Notes under the pieces: generated by a model | What the model saw: the letters and a program-made list of their open reading frames with translations, nothing else | Told to the model about the DNA's origin: nothing | Database searches by the model: none | Source of the DNA: Botryococcus braunii | Taxonomy: Eukaryota > Chlorophyta > Trebouxiophyceae | Reading direction: 5' to 3' | DNA length: 64,000 bases | NCBI GenBank assembly: GCA_002005505.1 | Contig: KV908612.1 | Span: 88,786 to 152,785 of the forward strand | Made by a program: the position numbers and the translations under genes | Part shown: in pieces, positions 33,824-44,049 of the stretch | How positions within the stretch are numbered: the first letter of the stretch is position 1 | Layout of the letters: each line of letters opens with the position of its first letter

Positions 33824-34030
33824 ATGGCGCGAACGAGGCAAAGCGGACGTATGCACACGGGCACAGCTGGACCTGCTAGACGACCACCACCTCCTCCTCC
33901 AAAATATAACGAGCGTAGGAAGGCAGGAGGAGAGAGAGGACCACGAACGATCGAAGAAAGAGCATTCCTTGTAAAGGACTTCGTCAGTGAAGCTTACGGA
34001 CAGGGAGCCCTCACGCCTCCTCAGTGGTTC
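33824..34030 (+). pseudogene. ORF0 of D, first part
   Basis: MARTRQSGRMHTG, proline run, KYNERRKAGGERGPRTIEER and FVSEAYGQGALTPPQWF; cut by B2 after codon 69. The upstream ATG is also preceded by an in-frame GTG. The rest is at 55897-56146. Confidence 0.85.
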
Positions 34031-34763
34031 TGTTATAATAGTGATAGAACATTTTGGTGCCTTTCCCTCAGAAGAGTAATAGTGGCCAGATCAGCTCGGA
34101 TTAACCAGCGGGAACACTCATTAGAATGAGTAATAGGTGGCAGAACCTAGGAGTTCTGCCAGAATCTATCTAGATCAATTTCACATAGATTAGGGAGAAT
34201 GAGGTAATTGGACACGGTTTGCTTGAAAGGATTTATGACGCCGGCGTGCAAGGGCGAGGCACTTGATTGGGACATTAAAGGCACTTCGGGTGCTTATCTC
34301 TTGACTGTTGCCTATCAAGTCCTCATTCATATTCGGTCACTGCTTGTTCTCCTACACACAACAAGAGTGCCGACAAGCTAATCACCCTTCGTGCCCGGGT
34401 CATACAGGTAATCTGACGTTGAGTGACAGAAGCCTCATTGACAATTGGTTAGGAAGAGGTCTAGGTAATGTTATTAAGTTGGTGCTAATGCTTTTGCTCA
34501 TTGAACACTAGTAATGCAGACTATCGGTAGTTGCGTAGATTAAGTAGTTTGGATTACGGAGTGATGAGAGAAAGCAAGTAGCATTGTAATGACTTGATTG
34601 GGACATTAAAGGCACTTCGGGTGCTTATCTCTTGACTGTTGCCTATCAAGTCCTCATTCATATTCGGTCACTGCTTGTTCCCCTACACACAACAAGAGTG
34701 CCGACGAGCTAATCACCCTTCGTGCCCGGGTCATACAGGAAACGCCAAGCTCAGAAGTTTTCA
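34031..34763 (+). repeat. B2 5' LTR (two-cassette type)
   Basis: 733 bp. Cassette 1 34261-34407, cassette 2 34592-34738 (147 bp each), nearly identical to each other and distinct from B1/B3 cassettes (GGTGCTTATCTCTTGACTG). Spacer starts GTAATC but ends GTAATG. Confidence 0.95.
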
Positions 34764-34834
34764 GGTTATGGGCCCACCAACTCTTATGCGGGGCATGTAA
34801 AAGAAAATGTATGACTCGAGCAAAGTAATTTGCA

Positions 34835-35216
34835 ATGGCGCGAAAGAGGCAAAGCGGACGCATGAGCACGGGCGGAGGTAGACCTCCTCCTCCTCCACCT
34901 CCTCCTCCAACATATAACGAGCGAAGAAAGGCAGGAGGAGAGAAAGGACCACGAACGATTGAAGAACGAGCATTTCTGGTAAAGGACTTCGTCAACGAAG
35001 CTCACGGACGGGGAGCACTCACGCCTCCTCAGTGGTTCCAAGATCGCTTTCCCATATATCCAGCCTATAAATTTACACTGTGGGAAGTGTCGTTCATCAA
35101 CGGAGAGCCGGGATATCTGACACGCGCAATCTTTGAAAGGTGCCTACAGCAAACGGGAGGACCATCACACGATGCATATTGGACAGAGAAGGCAGCCTAC
35201 GCAGCCATTGAGTTAG
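34835..35216 (+). pseudogene. ORF0 of B2, first part
   Basis: First 127 codons of ORF0 (MARKRQSGRMSTGGG ... EKAAYAAIEL), cut by B3 at GTTAG. Together with 42547-42689 the length is 525 nt, the same as in B1 and B3, so it was intact before B3 landed. Confidence 0.9.
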
Positions 35217-35945
35217 TGTTATAATAGTGACTGAACATTTTGGTGCCTTTCCCTCAGAAGAGTAATAGTGGCCAGATCAGCTCTAATTACCAGTGAGACC
35301 ACTTATTAAAATGAGTAATAGGTGGCAGAACCTAGGAGTTCTGCCAGAACCAATCTAGACCAATTGCACGTTAATAAGGGAGGATGAGGAAATCAGACAC
35401 GGTTTGCTCGAAAGGATATATGCTCCTGGCTCGAAGGGTTGAGGTACTTGATTGGGACATCAAAAGCACTTCGGGTGTTTGCTATTTCACTGTTGCCAGT
35501 CAAGTCATCTCATTCACAGTCGACACTGCTTGTTACTCGACACACAACAAGAGTGTCGCCGGGCTAAACACCCTCGTGCCGGGTCATACAGGTAAACTGC
35601 TGTTAGGACATCACATGCACAAGAACAATGGATTAGGAAAGGGTCTAGATGATGTATAATAGAAAGGTGCTAATGCTTAGCTCATCGGACATCGGTAATG
35701 CAGACTATCAGTAACGTCGTAGATAGAGTAGTTTGAATTGCTGAGTGATGAGAGAAAGCAATAAGCATTGTAAGACTTGATTGGGACATCAAAAGCACTT
35801 CGGGTGTTTGCTATTTCACTGTTGCCAGTCAAGTCATCTCATTCACAGTCGACACTGCTTGTTACTCGACACACAACAAGAGTGTCGCCGGGCTAAACAC
35901 CCTCGTGCCGGGTCATACAGGGAACGCCGAACACAGAAGTTTACA
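35217..35945 (+). repeat. B3 5' LTR (two-cassette type)
   Basis: 729 bp. Cassette 1 35446-35591, spacer 35592-35774 (starts GTAAACTGC, ends TGTAAG), cassette 2 35775-35920, then GGAACGCCG...GTTTACA. Confidence 0.95.
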
Positions 35946-36011
35946 GGTTATGGGCCCACAACTTTTCTGCTGAGGCATGAAAAATGTATGACTTGGGCAA
36001 AGTAGTCTGCG

Positions 36012-36536
36012 ATGGCGCGAAAGAGACCAACCGGCCGTATGAGCACGGGCGGAAGTAGACCTCCTCCACCTCCACCTCCTCCTCCAACATATAACGAGCG
36101 AAAAAAGGCAGGAGGAGAGAAAGGCCCACGGACGATAGAAGAACGAGCATTCCTGGTGAAGGACTTCGTCCACGAAGCACACGGACGGGGAGCACTCGCG
36201 CCTCCTCAGTGGTTCCGAGAGCGTTTTCCGATATATCCAGCTTATAAATTCACTGTTTGGGAAATCTCATTCATCAACGGAGAGCCAGGATATCTGACAC
36301 GAGCAATTTTTGAGAGGTGCTTACAGCAAACGGGAGGTCCATCGCACGAAGCTTATTGGACGGAGAAAGCCGCCTACGCAGCGATTGAGCTAGCTTTGAG
36401 CAGCCTGGGAGACGACTTCATTGATCGTCTAATTCTCTACGGCGAGGGAGAATTCCACGTAGACGAGTGGGTCACAGAGGACGACAGTGAGGACGAGGAC
36501 GGAGACTCCAGACGGTCAGAAAGGAGCGACGACTGA
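36012..36536 (+). CDS. ORF0 of B3, unknown protein, 174 aa
   Basis: Complete copy of the extra frame. Basic N-terminus MARKRPTGRM, nine prolines in a row, ERKKAGGEKGPRTIEER, conserved core with WFRERFPIYPAYKF, SFINGEPGYLTR, CLQQTGGPSH and YWTEKAAYAAIEL, then FHVDEWVTEDD and an acidic tail ending SERSDD. The stop is 15 bp before the gag-pol ATG at 36552. Residue changes from the B1 copy are few although base changes are scattered, which suggests selection on the protein. No zinc finger, transmembrane segment or signal peptide is visible. Function unknown. Confidence 0.87.
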   Translation: MARKRPTGRMSTGGSRPPPPPPPPPTYNERKKAGGEKGPRTIEERAFLVKDFVHEAHGRGALAPPQWFRERFPIYPAYKFTVWEISFINGEPGYLTRAIFERCLQQTGGPSHEAYWTEKAAYAAIELALSSLGDDFIDRLILYGEGEFHVDEWVTEDDSEDEDGDSRRSERSDD

Positions 36537-36551
36537 CAGGGTCCAAACAGC

Positions 36552-39500
36552 ATGAAGAAGAAGGGTACCAGCACCAGCTCAGAATCTAAGTCAGCAGGAG
36601 AGGAGTCCACATCAACTCCTACCAGGGAGCCTTGCACTCCCAGCACCTCCAGAGGGGAAGGAGACACCCTTCCCAAAGTCATTGCCACTCAGGTCAAGGT
36701 ACATATAAAACTGCTACGTAAGGGCCAGAACTTTGTGGTGTGGGATAATGCTTTCACTGCAGCAAATGATGCCAAGGGTTCGTTGCCAGCCATTCAACAA
36801 GCTATGCCTGGGACCACCCACAATGCCGCAGCATTGTTGTTGCTGTATGACTCAGTACCAGAAGACTGGTTGGGGGAGCTGTCAAGTAAGCCATCGGCAT
36901 ATGATGCATATGTGTATATTTGTAGGAAGTTTGTGGGAGGCTACAATACTCAGGCCAATGCTGACTGGTTAAAGGAGATGTCCCGTGGCATGAAACAAGG
37001 AGAAACCATCTCTCAGTATGTCAATAGGATTATCAATCTGAAAGGTTGCTTGAAACGCAATGGACATGATCTTCTAGATGGGCACGTGGCCACCCAGATT
37101 GTGCAGGGCCTGCCAGCAGCTGCCAACCCCCCTGGACTACTGCCTACAGCCGTCGCTTATCCCTTGGACCAACTAGCAGACCTCATCTCCACCAAAGCAG
37201 AAGCAACGGGCTACGATGATGACCCAGATCTGCCTGCAGTGGTCATGACTGCACAACCAGTGCAGGCTGCTGCAGCCCCTGCCCCTACTGCATGTGCTTT
37301 GACTCAGACCAGACAGCCTGCAGACACAGAGACCAAGGTGGAAGTACGTGGTACATGCAACTACTGCCACAAAAGGGGACACTTCTGGAGAGACTGCCGC
37401 AAGAGACAGAGGGACGCAGAAACCCAGAGGAATGTGGTGGCAGCAGTGCAGCAACTGGCAGGCATGTGGCCCCAAGGTCAGTTTCCTGGAGGACCCCAGC
37501 CCCCTCCAGCAGTCCAGCATGTCTTCCCGGCGGTGGGAGCGTTCCCACTGCTGCACCCACCACCTGGTCCACCTTCTCCCCCACCTGAAGGTATGCCACA
37601 CGTGGTATCCTATAATGTCCTCAAACCATGCAAGGGGAGAATTTCCAAACAGTCCTGGTTGGTAGACAGTGGAGCGTCAGTCCATCTTGTCAATGATCTG
37701 TCACTGTTACATGCTCCCACAGTCCATGCTGCTCCCATCCCTTTGCAGCTGGCCACGTCTGATGCAACAGGAGGAATTACTGCCACTGGATCAATCTGCC
37801 TATTGAACCAGCAATCAATCCCGCTGTGGCTGCATCATGTCCAGTGTGTTCCCTCTGCAACGATGAACATCTTGTCTGTTTCAGCTGCCCTTCGTGATGG
37901 AGCTTGCTTTACCACAGACAGCATGGGTGCTTTCACCACAGTCTCTGGCCCGAATGGCTGGAAGATGCCCGTTAGAGCAGAAAAGGGTCTTTATTATGTA
38001 CATGACTGCTTATCTGTTCCCCCAGTGCAATGGTTGTCACCAGTGGCAGCTGCAGTGAAGAGCAAATCCAAGAAGAACCTGCAGCATGATTGTACGAAAC
38101 GCTTTCTGTGGCACAGCAGAATGGGACATCCAGGTGAACCGTGGATGCAGCTCCTGAGCAATGAACAGCTGGTCACAGGCATTGATACCTCCCTGACATC
38201 CTATGAGAACTGTTCGAAGTATTGTGAAGCATGCATTGAGGGGAAGCACACCCGTCCTCCCTTTGGTGAAAGTTCCAGGCCTGCAATAAATCCTCTTGAT
38301 AGAATCCATATTGACACTGTGGGCCCCATTTCACCAGCAGCCATCTCTGGGGAACGGTTTTGGGTGACTGTAGCTGATGAGGCATCTGGATGGAAGGCTG
38401 TCCTACCTGTAAAGTCAAAGGATGTAATTGCCTCAGTTGTCAGGGACCTGATCCTATTTTGGCAGACAGAAAGAGGGACAACTGTCAAGTGCATTCGGTG
38501 TGACAGAGGCACAGAATTTATTAATTCCAGATTCAAGGAGTTCTGTGCATCTCAGGGCACTAAGCTTGAGATGTCTGCCCCCTACACACCCCAACAGAAC
38601 GGGATAGCAGAGCGAGCCAACAGGACCTTGAAGGAGCGAACCAGAACCCTCCTCAATTTTGCTGGTGCCAGCCCAGTCATGTGGAAAGAGGCCCTAGAGA
38701 CAGCCTGCATCCTCCTGAATATGGGACCCAGTACAGGCAGGCCTCTCACTCCTTGTGAATTATTCATGAGATACAAGCCAGATGTGTCACTTCTTCGTAC
38801 GTGGGGATGTCTGGCATTCGTGCATGTGCCAGATCAGCAGAGGGGGGTATTTGCACCAAAGGCTGTGCCAGGCATGTTCACTGGCTATTCTCCAGTGTCC
38901 AAGGCATATCGTATTTATCTGGGAGGGGGGGTCTGGAGAGAGAGCAGAGATGTCCAGTTTGTGGAACACATCCGAGGAGCCTCTCGGGTGGGAATGTCCA
39001 CCCTCCCTGACCAGCCACTACAGTTCACGTATCCTGAAGGTTTGCCAGATCAGCAGCACATCAGCGACCTGACAGTCTCCTCACCTCAGTGCAGCACTCA
39101 GAATCAGGTTGTCAGAGCTCCCTGCCCCAGCAGCAGACCTGACAGCACCCTCCCAGGACCCCCTGACCAAGCTGCAACCGAGCCTGCATGTCAGGGGAAG
39201 TCTTCCCAAGAGGAGGGCACTCCAGAAATTGGTCATGGACCAAGTGAGAAACCACTGCAGCTGGATCTGGACCAGTCCGGGGCACTGGATACGCTTCAGC
39301 GACTTGCACGTGGACGCTCTGACAGTGGGCAGCATCAACGGACCTTGGAGCGAGCACAGCAGGCCCTCCGGAATACACCTCCTGTTACTGTAACTCCGTC
39401 TTTGAATGGACCCTCTCGGGCCCAACGCTATGAGCATCGCACTGCTGCTCGCGAGCTCCTGCTGGCACAGGAGAAGGGAGAGAGCTGTGAGCGAGTGGGG

Positions 39501-41794
39501 GTGACTGAATGTGACACCGAGTCACAGGGACCAGGGGAAGTGCAGGAAAGAAGTCAGGATCCTGAGAGACCTGAGCTACATGTGAGTGATGAGAGGGGGA
39601 CAGTCTCTGATCAGACTGAAAACGGTCCAAGCGAGCTGAGATGTATGGGTGGGACCTGTTCACTGCTTGAGGGGATTGTTAGAGATGTGAGTTCTGTCTG
39701 TAATGCCCAGAGACAAAGTGGTGCCAGCCACACAAGTGAGGGCCTTGCTTGTGAGGGTGCGGCTGGGCCTGCGCCCCAGCGCTCATGTTTGGTGGGGAGC
39801 AGACAGAGAGAGAGAGAGACATGGGCACAACACCAAGGCAGACCAAGTGTCCAAACTGTGCTGAATGGTTCAATTGCCTGTGAGAGCTCTGACGTGGCTG
39901 AAACCCGTCAGACATGAAAGAGTGTGGATGAGGAGGTGAATCGGAAGCTTGGACAGTGTGAGAATTTGCCCAATTATAAGAGCTTTCCGAGAGATACCTG
40001 TGTCTGGGAGGATGATGTGAGAGTGCGAAGCAGTAAGCTTGAAAGGGCAAACTGTGAGTCGAAAAGAGAGAGAGAGCAGCGAGGAAAGTCAGAATCCTCA
40101 CAACCTGCACCCAGGTGCAGTGCGGCGACATTCAGCGAAAGAGTAGTGGGTGAAAGAGAGAGCGAGAGCAAGCCAGATCAGGGGAAGCACACAGGGGTAC
40201 GGTTTGGGAAGATTAGTGTGCCTTCCAGCTTGAGGGAGGCACAAAAGTCCCCTCAGTGGGAATATTGGAAGGCTGCTATGCAAGAAGAGCAGAATTCCTT
40301 GGATGCCCACGAGGTCATGGAGTATGTCCCTAGACCTCGTGGCCATAAGGTGATTCCAGTTCATTGGATCTTTTCCGTGAAAATGATGCCCATGGCAATG
40401 TGCTGAGGTTCAAGGCTAGGCTGGTAGCTCAAGGATGCAGGCAAATTCCTGGAGTAGATGTCATGGAAGTCTTTGCCCCAACTAGCAGCTATGGGTCCAG
40501 GAGAGCCTTATTGTCAGTGGCTGCACAAGAGGGTCTTGAAATTCACTAGGTGGATGTCAAGACTGCGTTCCTGAATGGGGAATTGGAGGAGGAAGTGTAT
40601 GTCACACAACCACCTGGGTTTGAAAATGGGGATGGTAACACAGTGTGTCGCTTGAAGAAGGCTTTGTATGGCCTGAAGCAAGCTCCAAGGGCATGGCATA
40701 AGACCCTTAATGAGAAGCTGCATACCATGGGGTATTAAGTGTGCAAGAGTGATGCTGGTGTCTATGTGAAGTGCTCAGTAGATGGAGGAAAGTCATTTGT
40801 GTTGATTTATGTAGATGATCTACTGATAGTTTCAAAGGGAATGGGAGAGATTGAGAGAGTGAAGGGGTTACTCAAGCAAGAGTTCACCATTCATGATTTA
40901 GGAGAGGTGAAAGATTTTCTGGGCTGTCAAGTGATGAGAGATAGGAATAAAGGGCTCATTTCATTGAGCTGCATCCCTAAGATAGATGCACTGGTTGAGA
41001 AATTTGGGCTGGATCTGGAGTCTGTGGGGCCCGACACCCCTATGACTAAAGATTTTGTGGCCACACAGCGACCTATGTCCAAGGACAACAGTGACAGCAT
41101 TGGTGCTGGGAGCCCACTTCCACCAGGACACAGGTACTGTGAACTGGTTGGGTCACTGTTGTACATTGCAAATATCACCAGGCCTGATATTTCACAGGCT
41201 GTGGGAGTGCTTTCCAGGTACAGAATTACCCCTACTACTCCTCACTGGAATGAAGCCATCAGAGTGTTGAAATATCTGAAGGCTACCAGAGATCTCGTTT
41301 TGGTCCTTGGAGGGAAGGACACAGAGCTTGAGGGTTTCGTTGATGCAGATTATGGTGGAGATCAAGATCAGAGATTTTCCACTACAGGGTATGTAATGAG
41401 AGTGTTTGGCGGAGCTGTAGTTTGGGGGAGCAAGAAGCAGTCTGCAGTTGCCACAACCACTGTAGAAGCTGAGTTCATGGCAGCAAGTGCAGCTGTCAAA
41501 GAGGCCAACTGGATGAAGGGATTCCTTGAGGAAATTGGGATTTCCCCATGGATTGTCAAGATTCACTGTGATAATCAGGGATGCATCAATCATCTCAGAA
41601 ATCCAGTGTTCTCTAAGCATACCAAGCATATCGCTATCAGCTTCCACTTTGCGCGGGAAGCTATTGCATTGGGTCAAGTTGATGTGAAATACGTTCCTTC
41701 TGCAAGGAATGTGGCAGATATATTCACGAAGCCTTTAACAAGGCAGGTATTTCAGGGACATCGTGAGGCTCTGGGTTTGGCCAAGTTTTTGTGA
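36552..41794 (+). pseudogene. B3 Gag-Pol, several stops
   Basis: Frame 36552-39917 (1121 codons): Gag core, zinc knuckle CNYCHKRGHFWRDC (about residue 270), protease DSGASVHLVND (about 370), integrase LWHSRMGHPG, D in HIDTVGP (about 586), D in RCDRGTEF (about 650), E in NGIAERANR (about 685), then the linker. TGA at 39915-39917 replaces TGT of B1. A 1-base loss near 40384, TAG 40547-40549 (CAG in B1) and TAA 40736-40738 (GAA in B1) break the reverse transcriptase. YVDD (about 40810) and DADYGGD (about 41345) remain in the last frame, 40739-41794. Confidence 0.93.
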
Positions 41795-41812
41795 GGAAAA
41801 GGCAAGGGGAAG

Positions 41813-42541
41813 TGTTATAATAGTGACTGAACATTTTGGTGCCTTTCCCTCAGAAGAGTAATAGTGGCCAGATCAGCTCTAATTACCAGTGAGACCACTT
41901 ATTAAAATGAGTAATAGGTGGCAGAACCTAGGAGTTCTGCCAGAACCAATCTAGACCAATTGCACGTTAATAAGGGAGGATGAGGTAATCAGACACGGTT
42001 TGCTCGAAAGGATATATGCTCCTGGCTCGAAGGGTTGAGGTACTTGATTGGGACATCAAAAGCACTTCGGGTGTTTGCTATTTCACTGTTGCCAGTCAAG
42101 TCATCTCATTCACAGTCGACACTGCTTGTTACTCGACACACAACAAGAGTGTCGCCGGGCTAAACACCCTCGTGCCGGGTCATACAGGTAAACTGCTGTT
42201 AGGACATCACATGCACAAGAACAATGGATTAGGAAAGGGTCTAGATGATGTATAATAGAAAGGTGCTAATGCTTAGCTCATCGGACATTGGTAATGCAGA
42301 CTATCAGTAACGTCGTAGATAGAGTAGTTTGAATTGCTGAGTGATGAGAGAAAGCAATAAGCATTGTAAGACTTGATTGGGACATCAAAAGCACTTCGGG
42401 TGTTTGCTATTTCACTGTTGCCTGTCAAGTCATCTCATTCACAGTCGACACTGCTTGTTACTCGACACACAACAAGAGTGTCGCCGGGCTAAACACCCTC
42501 GTGCCGGGTCATACAGGGAACGCCGAACACAGAAGTTTACA
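41813..42541 (+). repeat. B3 3' LTR (two-cassette type)
   Basis: 729 bp; pairs with 35217-35945. Cassette 2 carries one private change (GCCTGTCAAG for GCCAGTCAAG), so it arose after insertion. Confidence 0.95.
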
Positions 42542-42546
42542 GTTAG

Positions 42547-42689
42547 TCTTGAGCAGCCTGGGAGACGACTTCATTGACAGACTAATTCTCTACGGCGAGG
42601 GCGAGTTCCACGTGGACGAGTGGGTCACAGAGGAAGACAGTGAGGACGAGGACGGAGACTCCAGACTGTCAGAGAGGAGCGACGACTGA
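42547..42689 (+). pseudogene. ORF0 of B2, second part
   Basis: C-terminal part (SLGDDFIDRLILYGEGEFHVD ending SERSDD), separated from 34835-35216 by B3. Stop TGA at 42687-42689, 15 bp before the B2 gag ATG. Confidence 0.9.
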
Positions 42690-42704
42690 CCAGCACCAAA
42701 CAGC

Positions 42705-42937
42705 ATGAAGAAGAAGGGTACCAGCACCAGCTCTGAATCCAAATCAGCAGGAGAGGAGTCTACATCAACCCCTACCAGGGAACCATGCACTCCCAGTACT
42801 TCGAAGGGGGAAGGAGACACCCTCCCCAAGGTCATTGCTACACAAGTCAAAGTCCATATAAAACTGCAGCGTAAAGGTCAGAACTTTGTGGTGTGGGACA
42901 ATGCCTTTACTGCAGCCAATGATGCAAAGGGCTCTTT
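42705..42937 (+). pseudogene. B2 Gag, first part
   Basis: MKKKGTSTSSESKSAGEE through NAFTAANDAKGS, then cut by element C at TCTTT. Continues at 50004 with PPIQEAMPGTTHNAAAL. Confidence 0.92.
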
Positions 42938-43638
42938 TGTTGAGTTGTGAACATACATTATAGAATGCCTTGTGCTTTAGGTGAACTTCAAATGTACATT
43001 ATTAGGATACGGGTCCACTATCCACATAAGGTACCTCAAGACACGTTCGGATGAGGTCTATTTCGAACATAAGGTACAATCTGATTTAGATTACGCGTTA
43101 GTGTGAAAGGACTATTAAAGCTGCGATCACCGCATAGTCGAGCAACTGGTTTGGAAAGATACTGGGCACATAAGGATGCCAGTCTTGTTCATGCAGTTGC
43201 ATGTGTCTAAAGAGCAGACAGTCGTCAAGGACTGTAGCTGGAGAGGCACGAACTTACGACCTGTCTGGTTGCTTACAGGTGCGGTGACTCAGGGTGTGTA
43301 TTGGTAATGTGTTTATGTTTGATTGCTTGTTTGTAAGTGAACCATCTTAGTGGACAATCAAGTCTCCCAAACAGCTAAGGGACGGAGTCTTGATTGAGTA
43401 TAGGAAGGTACTTGCTTTCAGCCGTCAGGAGCTTATCCGTGTGTAGATGCTCATTGACAGATCAACATGTAACGGAACTGGTTTGGAATGATACTTGGCA
43501 CATAAGGATGCCAGTCTTGTTCATGCAGTTGCATGTGTCTAAAGAGCAGACAGTCGTCAAGGACTGTAGCTGGAGAGGCACGAACTTACGACCTGTCTGC
43601 TTGCTTACAGGATACGCCACTGCCCATAACCTTTTAGA
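42938..43638 (+). repeat. C 5' LTR (two-cassette type)
   Basis: 701 bp, start TGTTGAGTTGTG. CATAAGGTAC boxes at 43025-43034 and 43068-43077. TATA-like TATTAAA at 43113 (TATAAAA in the 3' LTR). Cassette 1 43144-43278, spacer starting GTGCGG, cassette 2 43476-43610 (135 bp each), tail with GCCCATAACC. Confidence 0.95.
43113..43119 (+). promoter_or_regulatory. TATA box of C LTR
   Basis: TATTAAA here, TATAAAA at the matching place in the 3' LTR. It lies 31 bp before cassette 1 and is not repeated before cassette 2, so transcription should start at the first base of cassette 1. Confidence 0.65.
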
Positions 43639-43861
43639 GGTTATGGGCCCACGCCCTTCCAGCTGAGCCAAGGGCAGACAGGAGTGCATGGCATCATCGG
43701 ATGCATCTGTACTGGGTTTTCCACGGACTCGCCTGACGGCAAGAAGAAGTAAAAAAGGAACAACTGGATATTCACTCAGAAGGCCTACCGACAGAGTCTT
43801 CAATATCTTGGGAAGTTTTTTTCCGTGAAGTGACCTGAGATTATCACCCGTCGTCGTTGTC

Positions 43862-44044
43862 GTGAGACCGTCAGTAGGTCCGGGTGGTCAAGCAATTGAA
43901 TTGCTGAAGAATATTTTGCATATCTTGCATATTCGGGTACATGCTAGACCTCGAAAGGGTGGAATACTTGAAAGTGCTGTGGTGTACGTCGGAAGGGTAT
44001 ACTTAAACCAGCTGTGTCAGGCTGAACGCTGTGAGAGCAAGTGA
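43862..44044 (+). other. Small upstream frame in C leader (60 codons)
   Basis: An open frame between the primer site and gag (MRPSVGPGGQAIELLKN...). It ends a few bases before the gag ATG at 44050. It has no likeness to ORF0 of B elements, and I have no second copy to test conservation. It may be chance. Confidence 0.25.
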
Positions 44045-44049
44045 AGTGT

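Larger units (their letters stand above)
35217..42541 (+). mobile_element. Ty1/copia element B3, inserted in B2 ORF0
   Basis: 7325 bp with 729-bp LTRs (35217-35945, 41813-42541) and target duplication GTTAG (35212-35216, 42542-42546). I see only three differences between the LTRs (for example GAGGAAATC/GAGGTAATC), so it is young. ORF0 is intact. Gag-pol has three nonsense changes and one 1-base loss, all beyond the integrase core. Confidence 0.95.
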
